A stretch of DNA of 64,000 bases from Limisphaerales bacterium. Lineage in GTDB: Bacteria; Verrucomicrobiota; Verrucomicrobiia; Limisphaerales; AAA164-E04. Position 1 is the stretch's first letter, and each line of letters starts with the position of its first letter. Made by a program: the position numbers and the translations under genes. The DNA is taken from assembly GCA_024761205.1 (NCBI GenBank), contig JAMASS010000013.1, positions 52,889 to 116,888 on the forward strand, in the 5' to 3' direction. Under the pieces are notes generated by a model that was not told the origin of the DNA, searched no databases, and saw nothing but the letters and a program-made list of their open reading frames with translations. This document shows, piece after piece, positions 1-9,654 of the stretch.

Positions 1-1
1 A

Positions 2-463
2 CGGATGGCTTGGTTTCTTCCCCTGAGTGTCCTGTTGTTCACCGACGGCGCCTTGAACATCCACTACGGCCAGCCGTTTCGGCCCTATCAGCTTTTCACC
101 TATGTTGGTTACATAGGTCTCATCGGCATCGGCCGATGCTTGGGACCCAACGCTTCTGCGCCAAAACTCCTCATGGGCAGTCTATTCGGAGCCATTCTGT
201 TCTACCTAGTAACTAACACGGCGGCGTGGTTCTTCAATCCCTTCCGAAATCCGGAATACACGCGCGACCTAATGGGCTGGATTATCGCCCTCACCAAAGG
301 CACAGCCAACTGGCCTGATACATGGGTCTTTTTCCGCAATACGCTGACCAGCAGCGGCTTGTTCACCGCCCTATTTGTTGGTACTATGAAACTCGCGGAG
401 AGTCCTGAGGAAGAAGAGTCTCTGGACACAGAGGCCGAGAGGCCGGCGGAAACGCCCGCCTAA
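2..463 (+). CDS. DUF6580-like membrane protein (5' partial)
   Basis: The reading frame is open from the window edge, so the N-terminus is probably missing; the first visible Met (base 5) need not be the start. The product is hydrophobic, with membrane segments at about residues 2-15, 30-45 and 55-75 and another near 115-130, followed by a short acidic tail. The order of features (LPLSVLLFTDG, then a phenylalanine/tyrosine-rich helix, then NTAAWFF) resembles the DUF6580 family of small predicted inner-membrane proteins, often suggested to be related to substrate-uptake components. Function is unknown. No co-directional gene follows for 2.6 kb. The family call rests on remembered motif resemblance only. 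Confidence 0.6.
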   Translation, partial: RMAWFLPLSVLLFTDGALNIHYGQPFRPYQLFTYVGYIGLIGIGRCLGPNASAPKLLMGSLFGAILFYLVTNTAAWFFNPFRNPEYTRDLMGWIIALTKGTANWPDTWVFFRNTLTSSGLFTALFVGTMKLAESPEEEESLDTEAERPAETPA

Positions 464-1374
464 GCGTCGTGTGATCACTCTGGGGCATCATCTCGGATAA
501 ACACGGGCACCTTGATCACCAGGTCTCTCAGATATTCGCCAACGTCGATCACATTCTCCACACCGGTGATATCGGCTCGCCTAACATTCCGGCAAAGCTT
601 GAAGCTTTGGCCCCAATCACAGCGGTCCTCGGAAATACCGATTTCAATATTGATCTTCCCCGAGACAGCGATCATTGAGCTGGCGAAGAAAAGGTTCCTC
701 CTGCACCACAACAGCTGTCAGGCCCCCCCAACTCTCAATTCATCGCAAGCTGAATTCCGAAAAATCGGACGCGGTTGTCTTTGGCCACACCCGCAGACAT
801 CTACGGACGGTGGCTGAAAGCGGCGAATAAGCGTCGTGCTCCCATCCTTCGCCGAGGTTTGGGATGGCGAACAGAGCCTGCGGCATCTCATCGTCTTTCA
901 ACAACAACAACGCGAGAGCAGCTTGGAGAACGTCGTGAAGATGACAGAGGTGTTAGCCGATGGGTCGCACCCTCCAACGAACCATGAACCGAAAGGAATC
1001 CTCTCGGACACCGAAGACCGTCCCCCCTACAGTTCGATTTGGAGCTTGGGCCGGTTCGCGGTCTCCCTGCTCACGGGCGATCGAAAGGACCAACAACGAG
1101 ACCAAGAAACCCGGGGAACAACTCGCAACACTCAGAGCCGTGCGGCGACCCTGCACCTCTCTGGCTCCTCAAACAATCTCCTTCTCGAACCGACCGTCTG
1201 AATTACCGTCTTCGACATCCACAGCATTAACCACCGCCTCAAGCTGATCGTGCCTTTACTGACGAATATACCCACGTCATCCATTAACAGTGTGCGTCCC
1301 CACCCTGTTTCCTTCGTATCTTTGTTGACGACCAGTCAGTCACCCACATCAGTCTTCCACCCAGAAGCCCCGTG
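464..1374. other. Long gap without a recognisable gene; possible coding remnant
   Basis: No ORF here has a good start, ribosome site or recognisable motif. The only protein-like stretch is on the minus strand at about 475-711, 78 residues with a plausible C-terminal half (ISEDRCDWGQSF, then VIDVGEYLRDLVIKVPVF). I do not recognise it. Given how many other gaps in this window hold decayed genes, it may be the tail of another relic. Bases 712-1374 show nothing I can support. Confidence 0.3.
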
Positions 1375-1375
1375 T

Positions 1376-2884
1376 CTAAGCAAATAGCCGCTCAATCGGT
1401 TTCCCTAAACCATCACGGGTCACATAAAACGGCCGCTGCTCGATCTCGTAAGCATGCCGCGGTGAAATGCCCATCGCCCGATAAATGGTCGCATGAAGAT
1501 CCTCAATCACTACCCGGTCCTTAATGGTCTTACATGGACGCTCATCCGCAGTCTCTCCGTAAAGAAATCCCTTCTTGATGCCGCCACCAAACATCAAAAC
1601 ACAACCCGCATCCGTAAAGTGCCGATGCATTCCGTAATGTTTCTCATCCTCAATCTTCTCCGGAACAAACACTTGATCCTTCACTTTTCTTCCGGGCTTG
1701 CCCTCGGTCATCATGTCCCGACTAAACTCACTCGCCAGGACGATCAATGTCCGATCCAAAAGCCCCCGCTCCTCAAGATCCAGAACCAGCTGAGCAACCG
1801 GGCTATCAATCTGCTTCTTCATGTCAACCAATCGCTTGTGCCCGTGTTCGTGAGTGTCCCAGTTCAGAAAAGGAATATACTCGGTAGTGACTTCAATGAA
1901 GCGAGCACCCACCTCCACCAAACGCCGCGCCAGCAAGCATCCAAGTCCGAAGCGAGTGACAGTCTGAGCTTCATAGGAACCGTCACGACGAAACGAAGCC
2001 TGCGACAGGGCACCGGGATCGACACCCGACGGCAAATACTTAGCCAGTGATCGTCGGGGTTCCAATGAGAGATCAAAGGCTTTGGCTGCAGGAGAACTCA
2101 GCAGCCGATGAGCGTACTCCATCGATTGGACGAGCGACTCTTGCTGATAGTCACTTCCGTACCGACCAATCGGGCTTGCGTTCAAGAGTTTCTTGTACAG
2201 ACGATTTCGATTTTGAAACCGATCGATGCCCATCCCCTTAGGAGGCCTCACGGTATCGACCGCCTGATCTGGATACGGGACGATGAACGGACCATACTCG
2301 CTCCCTAAAAAACCAGCGGTGTGGAACGCTTTCAATTCCTCACTCTCACCCACATCAAATCGCTGACCAATGTCAATGAACGCAGGCACTGCGGGATCCC
2401 TCGGGCCCAGCGTCCGCGCAACCACAGCGCCCAAATGCGGCGCCGCGACCGTCTGTGGCGGCGCATAACCAGTGTGCCATTGATACTGATGCCGAGAGTG
2501 AAGGATGAAACCCAAGTCCCCAGCGGTATAAGTCCGAATCAACGCCCCCTGATCCATCACACCGGCTATCCTCTCTAAACCTGAGGAAAATTTGATATGG
2601 TCCACAGCCGTATCAATTGAGGGAAACGTGCTAAGGACTCGATTAGGATCCATCCCCTTTTCGAACGGGACATATCGTTTGGGATCAAAGGTTTCAGTTG
2701 CCGACATCCCACCGCCCATCCATAAGATAATCAGACAATCTGCGTTCGGCGGTGGCACCTTTTCAGTTACGCTATCCGCCAATGCCGCCACTGGATATCC
2801 CGCAGCCAACGCACTGAGGGTTGCGCTACTTGCGGTTTTGAGAAAATCACGTCGATTCCAATCCTGCGAAGTCATCATGACCAA
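1376..2884 (-). CDS. DUF1501 family protein with Tat signal
   Basis: This 502-residue protein starts with a twin-arginine signal (RRDFLKTASSATLSAL, residues about 12-27), so it should be exported folded. The body has the DUF1501 pattern, distantly related to sulfatases and alkaline phosphatases: an ILWMGGGMSATETFDPK segment near residue 55, a WDTHEHGHKRL segment near 345 and LIVLASEFSRD near 380. In Planctomycetes and Verrucomicrobia such genes usually sit beside a PSCyt1/DUF1549/DUF1553 gene and are thought to act on sulfated polysaccharides or in surface processes; the biochemical role is unproven. Here the usual partner is absent; the nearest one is 31 kb away (34289-36754). Met 3 or 4 could also be the start. 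Confidence 0.9.
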   Translation of the reverse strand: MVMMTSQDWNRRDFLKTASSATLSALAAGYPVAALADSVTEKVPPPNADCLIILWMGGGMSATETFDPKRYVPFEKGMDPNRVLSTFPSIDTAVDHIKFSSGLERIAGVMDQGALIRTYTAGDLGFILHSRHQYQWHTGYAPPQTVAAPHLGAVVARTLGPRDPAVPAFIDIGQRFDVGESEELKAFHTAGFLGSEYGPFIVPYPDQAVDTVRPPKGMGIDRFQNRNRLYKKLLNASPIGRYGSDYQQESLVQSMEYAHRLLSSPAAKAFDLSLEPRRSLAKYLPSGVDPGALSQASFRRDGSYEAQTVTRFGLGCLLARRLVEVGARFIEVTTEYIPFLNWDTHEHGHKRLVDMKKQIDSPVAQLVLDLEERGLLDRTLIVLASEFSRDMMTEGKPGRKVKDQVFVPEKIEDEKHYGMHRHFTDAGCVLMFGGGIKKGFLYGETADERPCKTIKDRVVIEDLHATIYRAMGISPRHAYEIEQRPFYVTRDGLGKPIERLFA

Positions 2885-3074
2885 ACGCTTTTAAAGCCTT
2901 GCCACTTTGCCTTTCACGGCATCTCGATTCAAGATCAAATGCCGGCCATCAATGCGGAAAGGATCTCAGCCCCTTCACCCCTCCGCCAAAATGAGGGACT
3001 GAAGTCCCTTCTACATTTTCTCCTCGATGCCGCTTGAAACCAACCTTGGAATTCCGAGATGATCGCCGACAGCA

Positions 3075-4826
3075 ATGAGACAAACGATTTCGCGATATCT
3101 GCGAAAACTTCCTAAGAAAACCCAAACGATTGCCCTCACTTGCGTTTACGGTCTCTTCGCTGGTCTGGCTGCCGTTCTCTTCCATCTCGTCATTCAAGGT
3201 CTCTTTAGTGTCACCTTTCAACGGCTCGCGACCCTCACGCCCCAAACATTTGCCATTGGCAGCTTCGTTATCATTATTTCCTCATCCTTAGCCGTCGGGT
3301 TTCTTCTGACTCGCTTCTGCCCCGGAGCGTCAGGAAGCGGGATACCCCAATTGAAACTCGCGTTCTGGAAGGACTTCGGAACAGTCTCCTGGCAAGTGGT
3401 GTGGGTCAAATTCGTTGCCGGAGTGTTGAGCATCGGTGGGGGCTGCAGCCTCGGTCGTGAGGGGCCAAGCGTGCAACTAGCCAGTGGCGTTGCCTCGAAC
3501 TTGGCTGGCGTTTTGGGCGAGCCTAAACAAACCCGCCGCCACGCCGCCGCCGCCGGTGCCGCCGCCGGGCTCGCTGCTGCCTTCAATACCCCGTTGGCAG
3601 CAATCACCTTTGTCTTGGAAGAAATCGTCCAAGATCTCAACAGCCGAATCCTCGGCAGCATTCTCCTTGCCTCGGTCCTCGGTGCCTTAGTTGTTCACGG
3701 CCTCGTCGGCCCGCAGCCCGCCTTCGTGATTGATAAAGTCAACTCTCCAGACTGGCGCGTTTATCTCCTGATTCCCGTGGTTGCGGCGGCAGCGTCCTTG
3801 ATTGGCATTCTCTTCCAGAAAGCCACCTTAGCACTCCGAAAGAAACGCAAGCGTTTCGAACGCATTCCCGCTTGGTTCCGTCCGACCATCGGCGGACTCG
3901 TTACCTGGGTGCTTGGTGTCGCGGTGTTCTTGATCACCAGCCGCAACGGTCGGCCGGGATCACTCGGGGTGTTTAGCGTCGGCTACGAAGACCTTTCCCG
4001 AGCCCTGAGTGTCCTTGATGCCATCGACTGGCGGGTCGCCGGGCTCTTGCTCGCTGCGAAACTCATTGCCACTTTCGCCTGCTACGGCTTTGGCGGTTGC
4101 GGGGGTATCTTCTCACCAACCCTATTCCTCGGTGGCATGTGCGGCGTCTTTCTTACCGGCATCTTCGGACATTGGCTGGACCTTGATGCTTCCGCCCATG
4201 TGCTGCTAGCGATCGTCGGTATGAGCGCCTGTCTTGGCGCAGTTGTCAGAGCGCCCGTCACCGGCATTCTTATCGTCTTCGAGATGACTCACGAGTTCAG
4301 TCTGGTGCCGGCGCTGATGCTCGGGGCGCTGATCAGTTCCGCCATTTCTCGCCGCCTTAGCAAAGAGAATTTTTACGAGGCCATTCTCCTCCAAGACGGC
4401 CACAATCTCGATCATGTTATTCCTCCCCGTGATCTCAAAAGCTGGCAACAACTTCCCGTCTCTGCTATCGCCAATTTTCAGGTCGCCGCCGCCACCGAGC
4501 TCAGTCCTGATTCGCTCAAAGAGCTCCTCCGGCAGTACCCTTATAAACGCTTTCCTGCTATCAAGGAGAATCAGCTCATCGGCATCCTCACTCGGAAGGG
4601 TGCCGAGGAAACTATTCAGGCAGGAAAGGTTCCCCATCTAGAAGAATCCACTACCTGCCTCCCTACCGAGACCATTAAAGAACTCCAATTTCACCTCATC
4701 GAATCATCTACGGGATTCGTCGCAGTTCTGGATCGAAAAGGGGGTAATATGATTGGCTTAGTGACTCTCCACGATCTTCTGCGAGCGGAAGTTTCGATCA
4801 CCAAGGAGGGCAGTGAGGATTGCTGA
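3075..4826 (+). CDS. CLC-type Cl-/H+ antiporter with C-terminal CBS pair
   Basis: A 583-residue CLC family membrane transporter. The anion-selectivity motifs are intact: GSGIP at 87-91, GREGP at 127-131 and GGIFSP at 343-348. Glu129 matches the external gating glutamate and Glu183 (in VLEEI) matches the internal proton glutamate of the E. coli antiporter, so proton-coupled exchange is more likely than a passive channel. About ten membrane helices span residues 20-430. The region 445-575 looks like two CBS domains, which in this family bind adenine nucleotides and regulate gating. It stands alone, divergent from the DUF1501 gene, with 190 bases between them. No strong ribosome site precedes the ATG. 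Confidence 0.93.
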   Translation: MRQTISRYLRKLPKKTQTIALTCVYGLFAGLAAVLFHLVIQGLFSVTFQRLATLTPQTFAIGSFVIIISSSLAVGFLLTRFCPGASGSGIPQLKLAFWKDFGTVSWQVVWVKFVAGVLSIGGGCSLGREGPSVQLASGVASNLAGVLGEPKQTRRHAAAAGAAAGLAAAFNTPLAAITFVLEEIVQDLNSRILGSILLASVLGALVVHGLVGPQPAFVIDKVNSPDWRVYLLIPVVAAAASLIGILFQKATLALRKKRKRFERIPAWFRPTIGGLVTWVLGVAVFLITSRNGRPGSLGVFSVGYEDLSRALSVLDAIDWRVAGLLLAAKLIATFACYGFGGCGGIFSPTLFLGGMCGVFLTGIFGHWLDLDASAHVLLAIVGMSACLGAVVRAPVTGILIVFEMTHEFSLVPALMLGALISSAISRRLSKENFYEAILLQDGHNLDHVIPPRDLKSWQQLPVSAIANFQVAAATELSPDSLKELLRQYPYKRFPAIKENQLIGILTRKGAEETIQAGKVPHLEESTTCLPTETIKELQFHLIESSTGFVAVLDRKGGNMIGLVTLHDLLRAEVSITKEGSEDC

Positions 4827-5209
4827 ACGGGAAAGGAGCGCGGACACTCTTGTCCACATCCACTACTGACTAGGCCCAACTTCGCGGACGAACGTATGCG
4901 CGCCCCTCCGACGCAATTCCATTCGAGCAAATTGTCCGATCAACCAAATCCCCAGCAAATTCGCAGGGAGGTCAAACACCGGGAAACTCCGATTCAAAAC
5001 AAAAATCTATTTCGTTTCCTCCAGAACCAAGATCACCGTGACCACCAAATTCCCCTTTAGCACCCCTAGCTCAGCGATTCGAATCACCCGTCGGCCAATG
5101 GTAACATTCACAGCAAATGCCAGCATTTGCATGAGGCCGAAATGACCCAACGTATCCGTCCAAGGAAAACCAGGAATAAAAAAAGACCAACCGCCTTGAT
5201 TTATCAAGG
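4827..5209. other. Gap with a possible minus-strand coding remnant
   Basis: Directly downstream of the RNase H-like relic on the minus strand there is a protein-like stretch at about 5007-5150 (for example GHFGLMQMLAFAVNVTIG then VIRIAELGVLKGNLVV). It has no credible start and I cannot name it. It may be a second decayed gene that followed the exonuclease gene. Bases 4827-5000 show nothing supportable. Confidence 0.25.
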
Positions 5210-5640
5210 CCTACCAATCGACTTCGACGCTCAACCGATTCCCAAATCGATTGTTGTAATACACCATCTTGTTCGCCATCCCGTACTCGTGGACCATTTT
5301 CGTGATCTTGACGCCAAAACAGCAATATTCAGCGATTTTCATTAACTCGCCCTCCTTAAACTACTGAATAGCCTGCAAACCTTCCGCCGTCTTCTCGGTT
5401 CCCAATATCACGGTTGCCACCGGCATCGAGCGACAACCGATGGCTCAGAAGCCGCTGTAAATCCACCATCAGGTCAAGGGTCGGTCGGCGCCTGGGTGAG
5501 ATCAATAACCGAGTAACCGTGCAGAACCTCGTAGTTGAAACGCAAATGATTGAACCCCACGACCAGGGCAGCCTTGAGGAGTTCCTCGATCAACTCGTTC
5601 ACCTCAGGTCCCCGTAAATTCGATCGCAAATAGGATTGCA
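5210..5640 (-). pseudogene. RNase H-like exonuclease-type protein, decayed C-terminal part
   Basis: Read on the minus strand across frames, this stretch gives a continuous match to the small RNase H-fold (3'-5' exonuclease-like, YprB-type) proteins common in Verrucomicrobia: YGD, then EVNELIEELLKAALVVGF, NHLRFNYEVLHGYSV, LDLMVDLQRLLSHRLSLDA, a TVILGTEKTAEGLQAIQ segment ending in a stop, KIAEYCCFGVKITKMVHEYG and a C-terminal NNRFGNRLSVEVDW. At least two frameshifts (near 5485 and 5420) and an in-frame stop near 5359 break it. The N-terminal 50 or so residues, including the first catalytic DLE motif, are absent here but occur at 13742-13845 on the other strand. Family known from general features; the break is seen in the sequence. 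Confidence 0.8.
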
Positions 5641-6306
5641 ATTTTCCCTCCGGACCGATTCGTCCGGATCTCGATTTGTATGAAGAGCTTGTTTTGGTGT
5701 GAAAGCGGGCATGACATCTCTGGGGCGCTTGCGATTTCCACTCGAACTCCCGCAGTGGCAATGGATAGTCTTTGCATTCACACGGGACAATTGAGAAAGG
5801 CAAGATAGCCGTCCTCTCCCGAATTTCTCGTCAATGGAGTCGGACGCCATAAGGCGGCCGAGATTTTGAGGGCTCCTCGAGGATGGGGCGGCGGGCGGCT
5901 TGATCCCGGCTTGCCCGCTGAGGCCGTAAGTCCCATCTCTTTCTTGGCCGCGAGGATCAAAGCCTCCTCGCCCGGCTCAGGATTTGGGCATAGTCGCAGC
6001 GCCAGCGCCGGATTGCGGGCCTGGGCTCCCGAAGGAACAAGACCTTGATCGCGGTGACGGCGCCGTCGATTGCCGTGAATTCGATTTCACGGCTCATTGG
6101 GCAGATTTACTTTCCAATGCATGGGTGGAGCCATTGCTTGGCTCCTGGCCTCTGAAAGTGTCGCTCATGCCTTGAACTTTGCACCGATCCTTGGTTGTCG
6201 CTGGTGGTTCGTTGACCGGATGGTTTCTCGGACGCCCGAATCGACGGAGTCTCGCTCCACCTTTCTTGCTCAGATTGCCGCTGGCGGGCCATTGAGATCT
6301 CTGGAT
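5641..6306. other. Gap, partly GC-rich, without a recognisable gene
   Basis: Between the exonuclease relic and the 3' end of rsmD. Bases about 5860-6070 are GC-rich and open in several frames without protein-like composition. Bases 6080-6300 contain weakly protein-like stretches on the plus strand (for example FDFTAHWADLL) but no start, motif or family I recognise. Probably eroded DNA. One side of a proposed inversion breakpoint lies near 5640. Confidence 0.3.
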
Positions 6307-6900
6307 CTAGGTTGGTGGCGTTTCAGTGGTGATTTTGAGGTAGGTAATAGTGGTGTCACCGGATTGTTGGGATTTTTCTAACGCCCATGGGCCCGGAATT
6401 TCTACTTTGTCGCGGGTGGCGTGGCTTAGGATAATGAGTGTGTGTGAGTGGGACAGGTGGATGAGATTTGAATCGTCGATCAGGTTTTGGGCCAAGGATT
6501 CGCTCCGGTTTTCGTTTGTTTTGGGACCGAAGGGTGGGTCGGCCAAAATCAGGTCGAATTTTTCGGCGACGATAGCGAGTTCATGGATGGTTTTGAAGGC
6601 GCAAGCAAGGTGAACACGGATTTGATCGGGCTGGTATCCGCAGGCTCGGATGTTTTGTTTGATGTAACGGAGGTGTTGGGCGGAGCGTTCCACGCTGAGC
6701 ACGCTTGCTGCGCCACGACTGACACATTCCAGTCCCAGAGCGCCGGTGCCGCTAAAGAGATCAAGCACTCGCGCATTAGGAATCAGAGGAGCCAGGCGAT
6801 TGAAGATCGCTTCTCGGACTCGGTCTAGTGTGGGGCGAACGCTGAATCCTTTGGGGGCGAGCAGTGGTTGTCCAGACTCGGTGCCCCCGATGATCCTCAT
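6307..6900 (-). CDS. rsmD: 16S rRNA (guanine966-N2)-methyltransferase RsmD
   Basis: A 197-residue class I SAM methyltransferase, full length for RsmD. It begins with the typical MRIIGG start, followed by RPTLDRVREAIFN (about 22-34). SAM-binding motif I is VLDLFSGTGALG (45-56), and the catalytic motif IV is DPPFG (121-125), the form used by enzymes that methylate exocyclic amino groups. RsmD modifies G966 in the small-subunit rRNA during ribosome assembly in the cytoplasm. The usual coaD neighbour is absent. It ends close to an eroded stretch. The start ATG is followed upstream by an intergenic gap of 76 bases before the small FlbD-like gene on the same strand. Confidence 0.93.
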   Translation of the reverse strand: MRIIGGTESGQPLLAPKGFSVRPTLDRVREAIFNRLAPLIPNARVLDLFSGTGALGLECVSRGAASVLSVERSAQHLRYIKQNIRACGYQPDQIRVHLACAFKTIHELAIVAEKFDLILADPPFGPKTNENRSESLAQNLIDDSNLIHLSHSHTLIILSHATRDKVEIPGPWALEKSQQSGDTTITYLKITTETPPT

Positions 6901-6976
6901 AAACGATTAAATGTCTTTCGACCAGATGGCTCCTTCGCTGGAAGTCGCAAAGGGTCTTCAGTTGGGGGTGGCTGTC

Positions 6977-7189
6977 CTAGGTTTCTCGCTGAATGAGCAT
7001 CCAGAGATCGTCGAATGGCATGGTGACGATCAAGGCTTCCCCATCGATCATGTGGACGATGGAGTCGTTCAAAGGCTCTCGCATATTCGGGGTGGCGAAC
7101 ATGATATGGGAGGTATTGATGATGATATCCCTTTCTCGGCCCGATTCACCGGGGATATCGATATAACCTGAAACTCGGATAAGTGCCAT
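6977..7189 (-). CDS. Small FlbD-like protein (70 aa)
   Basis: I chose the internal Met at 7189 rather than the longer reading because GAGGT lies six bases upstream, an excellent ribosome site. The 70-residue product starts MALIRVSGYIDIPG and contains an NTSHIMFATP segment and an SIVHMIDGEALIVT segment. The order (short beta strand, a residue block describing bound positions, then a beta hairpin ending in a conserved helix) resembles FlbD-type or uncharacterised 60-80 residue proteins. No flagellar genes are near, so a flagellar role is not implied. It may form a unit with rsmD downstream. The function is unknown; the call that it is a real gene is firmer than the family. Confidence 0.7.
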   Translation of the reverse strand: MALIRVSGYIDIPGESGRERDIIINTSHIMFATPNMREPLNDSIVHMIDGEALIVTMPFDDLWMLIQRET

Positions 7190-7351
7190 AGTTGACCTCG
7201 GATTGGTAAATCTCTTGGAACTGCCGCTTGGTCTCCGAAGTATGCGAGGGGTTTGGCCGAGAATCAACTCTTTCTTACCATATGAAATCAGCTGTTGTGT
7301 TGATCTGTTACCCTTGACGAGTGAAACAGATTGACATCCACTCGTTGCTGT

Positions 7352-7978
7352 ATGAACGATGGGAACGGGTCAAAGGACTCTTCTGAGAAGGAATCGGTGT
7401 GGCGGCGATTGTATGGCTGGGTGCTGAGTTGGGCGGATCATCCGGCGGGAACATGGGCTCTCTTTTTCATCGCGATGTTGGAGTCGTTCGCCTTCCCGAT
7501 TCCGCCGGATGTCCTACTCATAGCGCTTTGTGTGGGTGGTGTTGCCAAGTCGTACAAGTTTGCTCTGGTTTGTACTGCTGGATCGCTCATAGGTGGTGTC
7601 ATTGGATACGGGATCGGCTATTGGGGGTTTGAGCTCATTGGTCAACCAATCGTCAAGTTCTACCATGGGGATGAGGTCATGGAAAAAATCAAATATTGGT
7701 ACGGCGAGCATGGGTTTTGGGGTAACCTGACAGCAGCTGTGACTCCGATCCCTTACAAGGTCTTTACGATCGCTTCGGGTGCTTTCAAGTTTCCGGTGAG
7801 CGAGTTTCTTCTGGCCTCGATCATTGGACGATCTTTGCGCTTCTTTGCGGTGGCGACAGCTTTGTATTTCTTTGGCCTGCAAATTCGATGCACGATTGAT
7901 AAGTACTTTAACTTGTGTGCATGGCTGTTTGTGGTGATGTTGATTGCTGGCTTCCTGGCACTCAAATATCTCCGGTAA
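7352..7978 (+). CDS. YqaA/DedA-family (SNARE-associated) membrane protein
   Basis: About 208 residues with four or five membrane segments. The features of the VTT/DedA fold are present: FPIPPDVLLIAL near the first helix, a glycine-rich GSLIGGVIGYGIGYWGFE stretch, and TPIPYKVFTIASGAFKF before the second re-entrant region. The shorter length and this pattern fit the YqaA branch better than classic DedA. Members act in the inner membrane and are linked to lipid scrambling or undecaprenyl-phosphate recycling. A TTG at 7331 would add seven residues; the ATG at 7352 is the likelier start. It is followed 180 bases later by a lipid-linked-sugar synthase, which fits a shared polyprenyl-phosphate theme (inference). 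Confidence 0.85.
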   Translation: MNDGNGSKDSSEKESVWRRLYGWVLSWADHPAGTWALFFIAMLESFAFPIPPDVLLIALCVGGVAKSYKFALVCTAGSLIGGVIGYGIGYWGFELIGQPIVKFYHGDEVMEKIKYWYGEHGFWGNLTAAVTPIPYKVFTIASGAFKFPVSEFLLASIIGRSLRFFAVATALYFFGLQIRCTIDKYFNLCAWLFVVMLIAGFLALKYLR

Positions 7979-8159
7979 TCGGGGTTTGTGGTTTGGCAGA
8001 ATTTAACTGCGAATCGGTTTTGGATCATTTCGCTGGGAATATTGAAGATGTGGCAAACGATGAAGGCTAATAGGTGGGCTACGATCTGTAGGTTGCGTTG
8101 CGGGATGGATAGAAGAATGGGTTGATTGGTAGCAATGGTCAGAATGGGGTGCTGTGGAG

Positions 8160-8909
8160 ATGAAGTCCAAGGCAGTGGCTGTGGTTCCCACTTATAACGA
8201 GCGCGATAATATCAAGTCGGTGGTGGACTGTTTGCTATCTTCTTCAGGGGATGTCGATGTGTTGGTTGTGGACGACAATTCTCCGGACGGAACGGGCAAG
8301 TTCGCAGACGAATTGGCAAAGAAGCACGCCGAAGTGAACGTCCTCCACCGGAAAAAGAAAGATGGATTGGGCCGGGCTTATTGTGATGGATTTTCGTGGG
8401 CGCTGGAACGGAGTTATGAGTTTATGTTGGAGATGGACGGTGATTTTTCTCATGACCCGAAGGACATACCTAAGTTTTTAGAGGCCGCTCAGGAGGCGGA
8501 TCTTGTCATTGGATCACGGTATCGGGATGGTATTCGAGTAATCAACTGGCCGCTGAATCGATTGGTTTTGAGTCTTTGTGCGGCCAAATACGTTCAGATC
8601 ATCACGGGTATGCCTTTCACCGATCCAACTGGGGGGTTTAAGTGTTTTAGACGTTCGGCGCTGGAAATAATTGATTTGGACCGGGTCCGGTCGAACGGTT
8701 ACAGCTTCCAGATCGAGTTGACTCATCAAGTATGGCGCCGGGGTTTGAAAGTCAGCGAGGTGCCCATTATCTTCACGGATCGATTCCAGGGGAGTTCGAA
8801 AATGTCGCCTGCGATTATTCGGGAGGCTCTCGTAATCGTCTGGCAGCTTTGGTTTCGGAACGGATTTCGGCGGAAGCCATCGACCAATTCAGGTTCAATC
8901 CTCACATGA
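8160..8909 (+). CDS. Polyprenol-phosphate mannose synthase-like glycosyltransferase (GT2)
   Basis: A family 2 glycosyltransferase of about 249 residues in the dolichol-phosphate mannose synthase group. The nucleotide-sugar site is clear: VPTYNE (9-14), VVDDNSPDGT (near 37) and the metal-binding DGDFSHDP (near 93). Later motifs DPTGGFKCFRR and RFQGSSKM are also typical of DPM synthases. It should transfer a hexose from a nucleotide sugar to a polyprenyl phosphate on the cytoplasmic face, feeding wall or glycan assembly. It has no C-terminal membrane anchor, as in the short soluble form. A GTG at 8154, two codons upstream, is an alternative start. Sugar specificity cannot be read from sequence. 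Confidence 0.9.
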   Translation: MKSKAVAVVPTYNERDNIKSVVDCLLSSSGDVDVLVVDDNSPDGTGKFADELAKKHAEVNVLHRKKKDGLGRAYCDGFSWALERSYEFMLEMDGDFSHDPKDIPKFLEAAQEADLVIGSRYRDGIRVINWPLNRLVLSLCAAKYVQIITGMPFTDPTGGFKCFRRSALEIIDLDRVRSNGYSFQIELTHQVWRRGLKVSEVPIIFTDRFQGSSKMSPAIIREALVIVWQLWFRNGFRRKPSTNSGSILT

Positions 8910-9066
8910 GGATTTGCTGATGATCGGAAGTAGTTTGCTGCTTTAGATTGATTGGGGATTGGTCTTCTGAATTTCAGGTCGATCCCCTCACAAAAAAACA
9001 GTGATGCCCTCCGGTGGGAAAATGGCTACAAAGGTGTGAGAATCGGCGCTGGAAAGTAGAAAAATC

Positions 9067-9618
9067 ATGATAACAATCATCTCGGGAACGAATCGACCTT
9101 CGAGTCGAACGCGGATTATAGCGAACGCGGTTCAAGGGCACTATCAATCAATGTCAGTGAAACATCAGCTACTGGACTTGGCTGAACTTCCGGCGGAGAT
9201 ATTCTCGCCGACTGCCTATGAAGAAAAGCCCGGATCCTTTGCTCGTTTTTCACAGGCGATCCTAGACTCCGATGGGTTGGCCGTAGTCACGCCAGAGTAC
9301 AACGGCGGCTTTCCGGGGGTGTTGAAGTATTTTGTCGATATGTTGAAATTTCCGGAGAGCTTCGAGCAGCGTCCCGTGTGTTTTGTGGGGCTTGCGGCCG
9401 GGTCATGGGGCGCTCTCCGTCCGGTGGAACAATTGCAGCACATATTTGGGTATCGCAATGCCCACATATTTCCGAAGCGAGTCTTCATACCTGGGGTCTA
9501 TGAAGTCTTGAGTGACGATGGCAGGGTAACGAGCATGGATCTTTCTGATCGACTTGGACGCCAAGCGCAAGATTTTGTTGCCTTTGTTGAGCGAATCAGG
9601 GGAATCAAGTTGACGTAG
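9067..9618 (+). CDS. NAD(P)H-dependent FMN reductase
   Basis: A 183-residue flavodoxin-fold protein. The phosphate-binding loop SGTNRPSSRT (6-15) and the flavin-contacting PEYNGGFPG motif (near 77) are the signatures of the NADPH-dependent FMN reductase family (azoreductase/chromate reductase-like). A GLAAGSWGALRP segment follows as in the family. The enzyme uses NAD(P)H to reduce FMN or quinone-like substrates in the cytoplasm; the physiological substrate is unknown. It is a single gene, followed after 36 bases by a decayed Gfo/Idh oxidoreductase that may once have been co-transcribed. Confidence 0.9.
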   Translation: MITIISGTNRPSSRTRIIANAVQGHYQSMSVKHQLLDLAELPAEIFSPTAYEEKPGSFARFSQAILDSDGLAVVTPEYNGGFPGVLKYFVDMLKFPESFEQRPVCFVGLAAGSWGALRPVEQLQHIFGYRNAHIFPKRVFIPGVYEVLSDDGRVTSMDLSDRLGRQAQDFVAFVERIRGIKLT

Positions 9619-9654
9619 CTCCTGCAGGATGCACGCACTTGCCGCATTGGAAAA

